Below, piece by piece: positions 1 through 6,749 of a stretch of DNA of 13,108 bases (positions are counted from its first letter, which is position 1; every line of letters begins with the position of its first letter). The position numbers and the translations under genes were made by a program. The stretch is from Dehalococcoidales bacterium. Lineage in GTDB: Bacteria > Chloroflexota > Dehalococcoidia > Dehalococcoidales > JAQTVP01. The notes beneath the pieces were generated by a model. That model ran no database searches. It was not told the origin of the DNA and saw only the letters and a list, made by a program, of their open reading frames with translations. Location of the stretch: assembly GCA_028707015.1 (NCBI GenBank), contig JAQTVP010000026.1, positions 1 to 13,108 on the forward strand, written 5' to 3'.

Positions 1-874
1 CACTGCGAGCATTCTTTACCATAACTTCAATAAGCTTGCCTGCTCCTTCCCCATCACGTGCCATTGCTTTGGCCAGATAAATACAAACCTGGTTAAGAGC
101 TTGTTGAAAAATGTCAGCTTGCCTACTATCCTGTGCAATTACCTTATTTCCTGCTAGTCCGTTAGCCATTATTACCGCAGTATCATTAGTACTGGTATCT
201 CCATCAACTGAAATCATATTAAAAGAAATATCAACTGCATTTTGTAATGCTTTCTGCAAAAATCCTGGTTCAACAGCAGCATCAGTAGTCAGGATGCAAA
301 GCATAGTACCCATATTAGGATGGATCATCCCTGACCCCTTGGTTACGCCACCAATAATAAAATCATCGTTACCTACCCTAACTGCAACTTCTTTAGGAAC
401 GGTATCGGTAGTCATTATAGCTTTAGCCAGCAAAGAACCACCATCAGTAGAAAATACTATATTATTTACACCGGATTTTATTCGCTCCATAGGCAACAAT
501 TCTCCAATAACGCCAGTGCTGGCTACCAAAACATCTTCCGATGATACGCCAATTTTTTCTGCGGCTAATTCTGTCATCTTTATAGCATCTCTATACCCTT
601 GCTCTCCTGTACAGGCATTAGCGCAACCGCTGTTCATCACTACGGCTATAGCGTTATTGTTATGTAACCGCTCCCGAGATAATACTACAGGTGCTGCTTT
701 AATTTTATTTTTAGTAAAAACACCGGCCGCTACACATGGTACTTTTGAAAAAAGAATACTAAGGTCTAATTTATCCCCGGCCTTTTCTTTTATTCCAGCG
801 CAGATAGCACCCGCCTGAAATCCCTTAGGAGTAGTAACTGTACCCTGTTCAATTAATTCTATTTTAGCTTTCAT
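1..874 (-). CDS. argJ: Bifunctional glutamate N-acetyltransferase / amino-acid acetyltransferase ArgJ (3' part cut by window edge)
   Basis: ArgJ moves the acetyl group from N-acetylornithine to glutamate (cyclic arginine pathway) and, in bifunctional forms, also makes N-acetylglutamate from acetyl-CoA; it is cytoplasmic. About 291 residues are visible of a family length near 400, and the C-terminus lies beyond position 1. Visible family motifs are TPKGFQAGAI (15-24), AAGVFTKNKIKAAPV (49-63), NSGCANACTGEQG (81-93), ASTGVIG (118-124), KGSGMIHPNMGTML (179-192), SVDGDTSTNDT and ARDGEGAGKLIEV. Thr190 in GTML is the expected autoprocessing nucleophile; the residue before it is Gly, where most ArgJ proteins have Ala. 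The ATG at 872-874 fits the family N-terminus. No SD is visible, and a -10-like box lies only about 10 bases upstream, so the mRNA may be leaderless. It diverges from the pyruvate-kinase-domain gene. The plus-strand reading frame over 111-818 is only its shadow. The family assignment is secure. Confidence 0.95.
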   Translation of the reverse strand, partial: MKAKIELIEQGTVTTPKGFQAGAICAGIKEKAGDKLDLSILFSKVPCVAAGVFTKNKIKAAPVVLSRERLHNNNAIAVVMNSGCANACTGEQGYRDAIKMTELAAEKIGVSSEDVLVASTGVIGELLPMERIKSGVNNIVFSTDGGSLLAKAIMTTDTVPKEVAVRVGNDDFIIGGVTKGSGMIHPNMGTMLCILTTDAAVEPGFLQKALQNAVDISFNMISVDGDTSTNDTAVIMANGLAGNKVIAQDSRQADIFQQALNQVCIYLAKAMARDGEGAGKLIEVMVKNARS

Positions 875-884
875 TTCAAATAAA

Positions 885-914
885 AATATAACATAATGAA
901 GATGTTTATTGCAA
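885..914 (-). promoter_or_regulatory. Probable promoter of argJ
   Basis: On the minus strand a -35-like TTGCAA (909-914) is followed after 18 bases by a -10-like TATATT (885-890), which ends about 10 bases before the argJ ATG. Transcription would then start within a few bases of the start codon, consistent with the missing SD. The match is moderate (4/6 and 5/6 to the sigma-70 consensus) and is an inference from sequence only. Confidence 0.4.
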
Positions 915-939
915 AACGATTATTAAAGAATGATATTAT
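909..939 (+). promoter_or_regulatory. Probable extended -10 promoter of the pyruvate-kinase-domain gene
   Basis: On the plus strand, TGA followed by TATTAT (931-939) matches an extended -10 element. A TTGCAA lies 19 bases upstream (909-914), a long spacing that an extended -10 can tolerate. TTGCAA is its own reverse complement, so the same six bases can act as the -35 box for argJ on the other strand. The resulting leader before the ATG at 1004 would be about 60 bases. Confidence 0.35.
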
Positions 940-1003
940 AAAACTTAATATAAGCATTTTAAAGAATAACAAAAACTATTTTAGAAAGGATGGGATATAT
1001 GCA

Positions 1004-1567
1004 ATGGAATTAAAGTCAGTATATTTTGAAGACATACATAAAGATAATACTGATGATGTATTTCGAATCGTCCAGGAACGAGCAGAGGAGTTAGCTATAA
1101 AAACTATAGTTGTTGCTTCAACATCAGGCGATACCGCAGTCAGAGCCGTTACCAATCTTAACGGATTAAAAATTATTGCGGTAAGCCATTATACCGGCAT
1201 GCGAGACCCCAACACACAGGAATTCACTGATGCAAATAAAAAATTGGTTGAGAGCAAAGGTGGTATCGTATTTACTACTACTCATCTTTTCAGCGGTTTG
1301 AGTTCCGCTATGCGTAAGAAATTTAATACTTATGTTATTGGCGATATAATCGCTAATACCCTGCGTATCTTCAGTCAAGGAATGAAGGTCGTCTGCGAGA
1401 TAACGGTAATGGCAGCCGATGGCGGACTGGTACGCACCGATGAAGATATTATCGCTATTGCTGGTACACGCAGAGGGGCTGATACGGCAGTCGTCATCAG
1501 ACCAGTTAATTCCGGCGATTTCTTTGACCTTAAAGTAAAGGAAATATTATGTAAACCGCATTTCTAG
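1004..1567 (+). CDS. Pyruvate kinase alpha/beta (C-terminal) domain-containing protein
   Basis: A 187-residue protein that resembles only the C-terminal alpha/beta domain of pyruvate kinase (PK_C type), without the TIM barrel that carries the catalytic site. It is therefore not expected to be a pyruvate kinase; its function is unknown. Features seen are ERAEELAIKTIVVASTSGDTA (about 26-46), where the STSG(D/K)TA segment corresponds to the effector/phosphate-binding loop of PK_C, then HYTGMRDPN, and a C-terminal segment IIAIAGTRRGADTAVVI. The frame stays open upstream to 896, but the 36 extra residues are Lys/Asn/Ile-rich and overlap the promoter. The ATG at 1004 follows a purine-rich GAAAGGATGGGA tract and gives the compact domain, so it is preferred. 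The stop TAG at 1565-1567 overlaps the stop of the convergent DUF5661 gene. Domain family fairly sure, role unknown. Confidence 0.8.
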   Translation: MELKSVYFEDIHKDNTDDVFRIVQERAEELAIKTIVVASTSGDTAVRAVTNLNGLKIIAVSHYTGMRDPNTQEFTDANKKLVESKGGIVFTTTHLFSGLSSAMRKKFNTYVIGDIIANTLRIFSQGMKVVCEITVMAADGGLVRTDEDIIAIAGTRRGADTAVVIRPVNSGDFFDLKVKEILCKPHF

Positions 1568-1824
1568 TACTTTCCTTCAGCTTCTTTCTCCATTTTATCC
1601 AGCCTGGTATAATAATCCGGAAATTCGTTAAGATGGGCTAAAGCAATTTTACCTGTCATTACGGGGTCGTCACCAGTAACATTTGTATGCGGATCAACCA
1701 AGCCATGTTCTAGCTCAACATCAAGACCCATTCTATATTGTTCGACATCAAACTTATTCCATTTAATCCCCAATTTTCCACCGATTTGCCGAGCTTCTTC
1801 ACTGGTAAAACTTTTTTTGGACAT
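1564..1824 (-). CDS. DUF5661 family small protein
   Basis: An 86-residue soluble, charged protein with no signal peptide or membrane segment. The run FDVEQYRMGLDVELEHG (25-41), then TNVTGDDPVMTGKIALAHLNEFPDYYTRL (48-76) and a Glu/Lys-rich tail, match the small uncharacterised DUF5661 family as I recall it. No biochemical function is known to me. Conserved Glu, His and Asp residues (DVELEHG, TGDD, AHLNEFPDYY) could bind a metal, but this is speculation. A strong SD, AAGGAGGGG, lies at 1828-1836, three bases before the ATG. It lies 59 bp downstream of corA in the same direction and may be the last gene of the minus-strand series. It converges with the pyruvate-kinase-domain gene, sharing CTAG at 1564-1567. 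Confidence 0.8.
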   Translation of the reverse strand: MSKKSFTSEEARQIGGKLGIKWNKFDVEQYRMGLDVELEHGLVDPHTNVTGDDPVMTGKIALAHLNEFPDYYTRLDKMEKEAEGKY

Positions 1825-1883
1825 TTTCCCCTCCTTTTTAATATCATAATTTATTTCTTTTCACAAGATACTAACAAGTTTTC

Positions 1884-2945
1884 TTATAACCACCGTTTTC
1901 TTTTAAAGTAGATGACCAGTGTAATACCAATAAGCAGCATAAATCCTAAAAGAGCAAAGTAAGCCCAACGCCATTCCAGTTCCGGCATGAACTCAAAATT
2001 CATCCCATACAAACCAGCAATAAATGTAAGTGGGATGAATATAGAAGCGAAAATAGTCAATACTTTCATAACTTCATTCATTTTGTTGCTTATGCTAGAG
2101 AGATAAATATCAAGCATACCTGAAATCATATCTCGATAACTTTCTACTGTATCAATAATTTGTATAGTATGATCATAAACATCTCTTAAATACGCACCGG
2201 TAGATTCATGAATAATTATTGACTCACACCTTTCTAAAGAATTGATTAATTCTCTTAAAGGCCAAACAGATTTCCTTAAAAATATCATTTCATTCTTTAA
2301 CCCTCTGATATACTGTAATGTTTCCGGTTTAGGATTTATAGTGAGTTGCTGCTCTGTATCTTCTATTGTTTCACCAACATTTTCCAGAACCAAGAAATAG
2401 TTATCAACGATAACATCTAGTAAAACATAGGCAAGATAATCGGAGCCTGCTTTTCTGATACGTCCTTTAGCTTTCCTGATTCTGTCTCTCACCGGGTCAA
2501 AAACATCTCCCTCGCGCTCTTGAAAGGAAATAACAAAATTTGGCCCGAGAATTAAACTGATCTGCTCTGCCTCTATTTCATTTTTTTGATCATCTGGATA
2601 AATCATTTTTAAAACAATAAAAATATAATCCCCTAAATCTTCCATCTTAGGGCGTTGCTCAGTATTTAATATATCTTCTAATAAAAGAGGATGCATTCCG
2701 AAGTGAATTCCCAGTTTTTCTATGATCTCTACATCATGAATACCATCAATATTTATCCAGGTAACAGTTGGAGTATCTTTAAAGGGAAAACATTCCTCGA
2801 TTATTTTTACTTCCTTCTCTTCAAAATGTGTTTCATTATAGTCCAGTATTCTTATTTTTACCTGTTCAACTTTCTTTTCTCCAATATGAACAAGTGCTCC
2901 CGGAGGAAGCCCCGCTTTTTGGGACCTTTTCTTAGTTAGTTTCAT
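1884..2945 (-). CDS. corA: CorA-family magnesium/cobalt transporter
   Basis: A 353-residue inner-membrane divalent cation channel of the CorA family, which works as a homopentamer driven by membrane potential. The family signature is the YGMNF motif at the end of TM1 (Gly314-Met315-Asn316). TM1 covers about residues 294-313 and TM2 about 327-346, followed by a basic tail (KRKRW). Residues 1-290 form the cytoplasmic funnel, including HPLLLEDILNTEQRPKMED (about 85-103), a strongly conserved CorA stretch, and the long stalk helix before TM1. The acidic PELEW loop after GMN is typical of the cation-attracting periplasmic loop. The start is supported by a GGAG about 9 bases upstream (2955-2958). 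It lies 57 bp downstream of mscL on the same strand. Family is sure; the preferred metal (Mg2+, Co2+, Ni2+ or Zn2+) cannot be read from sequence. Confidence 0.95.
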   Translation of the reverse strand: MKLTKKRSQKAGLPPGALVHIGEKKVEQVKIRILDYNETHFEEKEVKIIEECFPFKDTPTVTWINIDGIHDVEIIEKLGIHFGMHPLLLEDILNTEQRPKMEDLGDYIFIVLKMIYPDDQKNEIEAEQISLILGPNFVISFQEREGDVFDPVRDRIRKAKGRIRKAGSDYLAYVLLDVIVDNYFLVLENVGETIEDTEQQLTINPKPETLQYIRGLKNEMIFLRKSVWPLRELINSLERCESIIIHESTGAYLRDVYDHTIQIIDTVESYRDMISGMLDIYLSSISNKMNEVMKVLTIFASIFIPLTFIAGLYGMNFEFMPELEWRWAYFALLGFMLLIGITLVIYFKRKRWL

Positions 2946-2974
2946 TATTACTATCTCCGATCATTGATATCCAT

Positions 2975-2987
2975 TTAGTTAAACTAA
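2975..2987. repeat. Short perfect palindrome upstream of corA
   Basis: TTAGTT-A-AACTAA is a 13-base perfect palindrome in the 57-bp gap between mscL and corA, about 30 bases before the corA start. It could be a small operator or a weak hairpin after mscL. It is short and AT-rich, so chance is possible. Confidence 0.3.
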
Positions 2988-3002
2988 TACATAGGTCGTG
3001 AG

Positions 3003-3479
3003 TTATTTTGCAGCTATTTCAAGTTGTGAAGTACATTGTGGACAGCGACTAGCTTTAATCGGAATACTTGAAAAACAAAAGGGACATTCCTTAATAGTAG
3101 GCTCAGCCTGAGCAGTTTCTTCTTTTAGTCTATCAACCTGATAACGTAATCTGTTAATATATCGTACAATCATAAATAAAGCAAACATTATTATAATGAA
3201 GCTGATTATGGCCATAACGAAAACCCCATAATTAATTGTAACAGCTCCAGCAACCTTAGCATCAGCTAGAGAAGCGTATGGAGCAGCTGGAGAACCACTT
3301 TTCAAAACAACAAACAAATTAGCAAAATCTACATTGCCTACTAATAAACCAATAGGAGGCATTAATATATCAGCAACCAGTGATGTTATTAAAGCACCAA
3401 AAGCTATACCAACAATTATACCCACCGCCATATCAACTACATTACCACGTATTATAAATTGCCTGAATTCTTTTAACAT
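3003..3479 (-). CDS. mscL: Large-conductance mechanosensitive channel MscL with C-terminal zinc ribbon
   Basis: A 158-residue inner-membrane channel that opens under membrane tension to release solutes on osmotic downshock; MscL is a pentamer. The N-terminal amphipathic helix and TM1 are typical: FRQFIIRGNVVDMAVGIIVG (5-24), then AFGALITSLVADILMPPIG (26-44). A periplasmic loop (about 46-82) leads to TM2 (about 84-105). The tail after residue 128 is unusual beside the E. coli protein: Cys132-Pro-Phe-Cys135, ten residues, then Cys146-Pro-Gln-Cys149, a clear four-cysteine zinc-ribbon pattern where the classic protein ends in a helical bundle. The ATG has GAGGG six bases upstream (3486-3490). A plausible promoter sits in the 98-bp gap to the GH57 gene. 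Identity is sure; metal binding by the tail is inferred. Confidence 0.95.
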   Translation of the reverse strand: MLKEFRQFIIRGNVVDMAVGIIVGIAFGALITSLVADILMPPIGLLVGNVDFANLFVVLKSGSPAAPYASLADAKVAGAVTINYGVFVMAIISFIIIMFALFMIVRYINRLRYQVDRLKEETAQAEPTIKECPFCFSSIPIKASRCPQCTSQLEIAAK

Positions 3480-3507
3480 AGTAATCCCTCTTATCCTGTA
3501 GTTTAAT

Positions 3508-3536
3508 TTAATGTTGAATTAATTTAATACCAAGTT
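3508..3536 (-). promoter_or_regulatory. Possible promoter of mscL
   Basis: On the minus strand TTGGTA (-35-like) is followed after 17 bases by TAAATT (-10-like), about 28 bases before the mscL start codon. Spacing is ideal but both boxes are only 4/6 matches in a very AT-rich gap, so support is weak. It would allow mscL and corA to be expressed apart from the upstream GH57 gene. Confidence 0.25.
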
Positions 3537-3577
3537 CCCGTACATTTAGGCAAGTAACTTATTACAAATTTAATTGT

Positions 3578-4876
3578 CTAGGTAATAAACAGGCGGTCAA
3601 CCACTTTGTTTCGTATATCACGAGCAGCAACAACCTTATAATAACATTCTGATTTTATCTTCCTATCAGCCCCACTACTATTTATGGCATGATAGGCATT
3701 AACTATTGCTCTCCACTGCTCAATAAGTCCCATATGGACAAGGTTAATATCCCACATGGGTCTCCGGCTTGCCCACCAGAACGGATCACTATGTTGAGTC
3801 CTATCAAGTAGCCCCCTGCTAATTGTTGAAAACCGTTTACTTTCATCATTATCAGCTATCTTAATAGCTCTTAAGCATAGCTCATTACATATTGCCAGAT
3901 GCTCCCACAGCAGATTATGTATCTCGTTATCTTTATCTTGCCAAAGAGGATAAGGATTACCCATCTCTATATCACCAGAAGAGGTGCTCCATGAGGATGG
4001 TCTGGGATCTATCACCGCACCGTTTTTAAATATCTCCATGAGTTGACTGATAGTTACTGTCTGAACCTGCTGAGCTGTCTCTACATCTTGGAGTAAATTG
4101 GCGTGTTGTGTTGCCAGAACTTTCTTCTGCTGAATATTAGTAGTATAAATCTCAATGCCCTCTTCTAATTGTTCATAAACTTCTGCCAGAAACAGCTCTT
4201 CCCAGTCTTTTATATGATGGCCATAGGTCTCTGCATCCATAGCTGTAATAACATAAATATTTTCTTTATTATTCTGAAGATTTTTTAGATTTTCTAAGAA
4301 GTTTTTTGCGTCCAGCTCTTGAAAACTAATTTTATTGCTAATTATATCATCACGGAAAAATACCGATATTTGCTTACCTTCATGTTCAATCTGATGAATA
4401 ACATCCACTGGCCACTTTATTGGACAAGCAATCCCGCTAATGATAATCCACTTGCATGCAGCTTCAATTACAGCCGGCAGTATTGCTCTGCTATAAGCCA
4501 TTTCTGGCGGAAAGAAACCATTGGGTTTATAGACATCTCCAAAAGCAGACACGCCTGTTCTCTGGTTAAGTTCTATTTGGCGTTTAATCTCTTCAGGTGG
4601 TATCAATGGTAAAATAGGATGATATTTACCGGTAGCTGTGAACTCAATCTGTCCCTTCTCTGCTAGTTTTTTAAGTCCATTTAAAACATCCGTATGTCCA
4701 CAGTTTCTTAACATATCAATAAGTACACCATTTATATTAACTGTGGCTTTAGCATTTGAATATTGCTCTAATACCTCTATTAACGGACGATAAGATTCAT
4801 CACATATCTTTTTAAGTATTGAAGGAATCTGCGTTGGTGGTTGGTAAAAGTGAAATAATTGTGCCCAATATATCAT
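3578..4876 (-). CDS. Glycoside hydrolase family 57 protein (alpha-amylase/4-alpha-glucanotransferase-like)
   Basis: A 432-residue cytoplasmic enzyme (no signal peptide) of family GH57, retaining enzymes acting on alpha-glucans. The five GH57 conserved regions are visible: HFYQPP (9-14), a region-2 equivalent near FTATGKYHP (79-87), GFFPPEMAYS with the expected nucleophile Glu125, FRDDIISNKISF with the expected acid/base Asp176, and MDAETYGHH (213-221). A helical C-terminal part follows, with NPYPLWQDKDNEIH (307-320) and QHSDPFWWASRRPMWD (361-376). These motifs fit the alpha-amylase-like GH57 subgroup of short proteins. Whether it hydrolyses, branches or transfers glucan cannot be decided. Start: the ATG at 4876 has GAGGG seven bases upstream (4884-4888); a GTG at 4894 would place the SD inside the gene and is rejected. 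It follows a glycosyltransferase gene in the same direction, with a 225-bp gap. Confidence 0.88.
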   Translation of the reverse strand: MIYWAQLFHFYQPPTQIPSILKKICDESYRPLIEVLEQYSNAKATVNINGVLIDMLRNCGHTDVLNGLKKLAEKGQIEFTATGKYHPILPLIPPEEIKRQIELNQRTGVSAFGDVYKPNGFFPPEMAYSRAILPAVIEAACKWIIISGIACPIKWPVDVIHQIEHEGKQISVFFRDDIISNKISFQELDAKNFLENLKNLQNNKENIYVITAMDAETYGHHIKDWEELFLAEVYEQLEEGIEIYTTNIQQKKVLATQHANLLQDVETAQQVQTVTISQLMEIFKNGAVIDPRPSSWSTSSGDIEMGNPYPLWQDKDNEIHNLLWEHLAICNELCLRAIKIADNDESKRFSTISRGLLDRTQHSDPFWWASRRPMWDINLVHMGLIEQWRAIVNAYHAINSSGADRKIKSECYYKVVAARDIRNKVVDRLFIT

Positions 4877-4978
4877 TTTGTATCCCTCTAACACGCTTAA
4901 TTATTATTTTTAAAATTTCATTCTTCCCAAAGACAGGGGTATTTCTTCCATCCCAGAATATTTATTAGTTCAGTTTCG

Positions 4979-5011
4979 ATAAAATAAATTTAATATATCT
5001 ATTTATTTTAT
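4979..5011. repeat. AT-only inverted repeat upstream of the GH57 gene
   Basis: Two perfect 11-base arms, ATAAAATAAAT (4979-4989) and ATTTATTTTAT (5001-5011), flank an 11-base spacer in the 225-bp gap between the glycosyltransferase and the GH57 gene. It could be an operator for the GH57 promoter or a weak transcript end for the glycosyltransferase. All-AT arms in AT-rich DNA can arise by chance. Confidence 0.4.
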
Positions 5012-5101
5012 TATTTTAGATGACAAAAATCGCTCTTCTCTTTTAACACAATGGCAATAGCTATGTATATAGTATTTCGATATTTTTAATTAATCTCTAT
5101 T

Positions 5102-6448
5102 CTATTTTGTACTCATATCAGCTAAATTATTAACACCCTGAAGTTGCGCTTGATACTCAAGCTTACAGATAAGTCTTTTTACCACCTTTTTCCAAGTCCA
5201 TTGTTCTGCCGTCTGTTTTGCCGCTAAACTAATTGTCTTCCTATTGTCTTCGTGTAAGCGCAGATAATCGATATAAAATTGAATTTCATCTGCTTCAAAA
5301 GTATCTAACACTATTGCATTTTGCATATGAACAGCGTAATCCTCACCGCTGCTGCCACAAAATACTATTGCACCGTCAGCCATAGCTTCTAAACCGACTA
5401 AACCGAATGGTTCATGTATACTGTTAGCCAGCACTATATCACTAGCTTTGTAGATAACCTGTAAAAATGAGCACGGTATCGGAAACATAAAATTAAAAAT
5501 GTCTCCTTTCCCTGCCTTAGCGATAGCTTTAAAATAAGGCTTAAACGTTTTGTGTAACGTAGCCTCCAGATATAAATTCTCAATGTTTTCATTCACATCC
5601 AATAGAACATTCTTTACCATAATACCAGTCATTTTTGGCTGCTGCGTAACCTTTAACCCATAAGAACCCACCCCTCCACGCGCTAATAAAACAGGTTTTA
5701 TTCCTGTTTTCTTAAGCATACCAATAGCATTGATTGCCGGTTCCCAGCCCTTGTCTGGATGCCATCTGGCAACTTTACTTAATGTGATTTCAGAGTTAAT
5801 CAAATTTTTTAGGGTGGTAACATCCTTATCATCTATCTCATTTAGCAGTTCTTTAGGTATTCCATTAGCTATAACAAATGGATTAATTCCCATCTTCAGC
5901 ATTATCTGTTTCATATATTTACTAACGGTAGTAATTCTGGTTGTATAAGTAAGACGTTGCCAGTCTATTCTCTCAAAACCATAGGTATTATTAGCATTCC
6001 AAAACATTACTGCTTTATCCCTGAACCCAGTATGGAAAAGAAGGTCGCTAATTTGGCACATAGTTTCAGCAGTTTGCCATTCTTCTCCTAGTATTACGAC
6101 CAATTTTTTCTGAGAAATGGCAGGAAGGATAACTTCGTTAACTACATACGGAGGAACAGATTGTGTAAAATCATTTAGCTTATCCTCTTCCCCATCGTAT
6201 ACACCACCTGGATAACACTTACTTATCCATTGGCACCAACGATAAAGAAAAAGGTTTCCATTTTTAAAGATTTCCACTCCTTTTTTCTCAGGATCTCCAA
6301 TAAAAAAGTTGTGGATAGTAAAACCCATTTCAACCAATGTATTAGTCAAATTCATTATCCTGGAACTCAATCCTCCAGCCATTGAATATACATCAGGTCC
6401 CTCAAAAGAGAGTACAACAAAAACAGTATTGTCCGGATTAATATTCAT
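5102..6448 (-). CDS. GT-B fold glycosyltransferase (glycogen-synthase/GT4-like)
   Basis: A 448-residue cytoplasmic retaining glycosyltransferase of the GT-B fold. The N-terminal domain has the glycine-rich MAGGLSSRI loop (23-31), comparable to the (K/V)xGGL loop of glycogen/starch synthases. FWNANNTYGFERIDW (149-163) and TTVSKYMKQ follow, then IANGIP. The C-terminal donor domain has VARWHPDKGWEP (226-237), with Arg228 and Lys233 as likely donor-phosphate contacts, and the EPFGLVGLE motif (346-354), the EX7E signature of GT4/GT5-type retaining enzymes. Known relatives use a nucleotide-sugar donor; ADP- or UDP-glucose with an alpha-glucan acceptor is inferred only from the neighbouring GH57, GlgP and MalQ genes. 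A weak SD (AGGA, 6454-6457) lies five bases before the ATG. It sits 44 bp after the DUF2582 gene, so cotranscription is likely. Fold sure, substrate unknown. Confidence 0.85.
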   Translation of the reverse strand: MNINPDNTVFVVLSFEGPDVYSMAGGLSSRIMNLTNTLVEMGFTIHNFFIGDPEKKGVEIFKNGNLFLYRWCQWISKCYPGGVYDGEEDKLNDFTQSVPPYVVNEVILPAISQKKLVVILGEEWQTAETMCQISDLLFHTGFRDKAVMFWNANNTYGFERIDWQRLTYTTRITTVSKYMKQIMLKMGINPFVIANGIPKELLNEIDDKDVTTLKNLINSEITLSKVARWHPDKGWEPAINAIGMLKKTGIKPVLLARGGVGSYGLKVTQQPKMTGIMVKNVLLDVNENIENLYLEATLHKTFKPYFKAIAKAGKGDIFNFMFPIPCSFLQVIYKASDIVLANSIHEPFGLVGLEAMADGAIVFCGSSGEDYAVHMQNAIVLDTFEADEIQFYIDYLRLHEDNRKTISLAAKQTAEQWTWKKVVKRLICKLEYQAQLQGVNNLADMSTK

Positions 6449-6492
6449 TATAATCCTACAACTACATAAGTAATATTAATAAACATTTATTA

Positions 6493-6693
6493 TTACTCTT
6501 TCAGACGAACATATACCCCCCGCTTTGTCTGTATAAATGTTATTTTATCTTCCCTAGCTAGCCAACCAATTCCCATACTGACTATGTCCTTAGGTTTCTT
6601 TAAATTACTTGCTATAGCAGAGATACTACACGAACCTTCATTTTTTAGTAATTCCCAGATTTCCCCTGCTGTTTCTCCTGTAGCATTAAACAT
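6493..6693 (-). CDS. Small winged helix-turn-helix protein (DUF2582 type)
   Basis: A 66-residue protein made of a single winged-helix domain. ATGETAGEIWELLKN (4-18) gives helix 1, CSISAIASNLKKPKDIVSMGIGWLARED (22-49) gives the helix-turn-helix, and KITFIQTKRGVYVRL forms the wing strands. This matches the DUF2582-type wHTH family as I recall it; its members are small, basic and of unsettled function, and may bind DNA or act as adaptors. GAGGGG lies six bases before the ATG (6700-6705). It sits between Hsp20 (146 bp upstream) and the glycosyltransferase (44 bp downstream), so it could regulate the glycan genes; that is inference. There is no ligand-binding or dimerisation extension. Confidence 0.75.
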   Translation of the reverse strand: MFNATGETAGEIWELLKNEGSCSISAIASNLKKPKDIVSMGIGWLAREDKITFIQTKRGVYVRLKE

Positions 6694-6749
6694 TTTCTTC
6701 CCCTCTTTGTAATATATACAGAAATTACACTTTTGCCGCCTACGTAAAC

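Noticed and set aside
111..818. Long plus-strand reading frame of 235 codons
   Set aside because: It lies opposite argJ, whose minus-strand translation shows all family motifs; the plus-strand product looks like no protein I know and has no SD.
896..1003. Upstream extension of the pyruvate-kinase-domain gene
   Set aside because: The extra 36 residues are Lys/Asn/Ile-rich, overlap the divergent promoter region and have no SD; the ATG at 1004 gives the expected domain boundary.
4877..4894. GTG start at 4894 for the GH57 gene
   Set aside because: The GAGGG site at 4884-4888 would be inside the coding region, and the family N-terminus begins at the ATG at 4876.
4991..5026. Promoter before the GH57 gene starting from TTGTCA on the minus strand (5021-5026)
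   Set aside because: At spacings of 16-19 bases no hexamer matches the -10 consensus at more than 3 of 6 positions; the good TATATT is 23 bases away.
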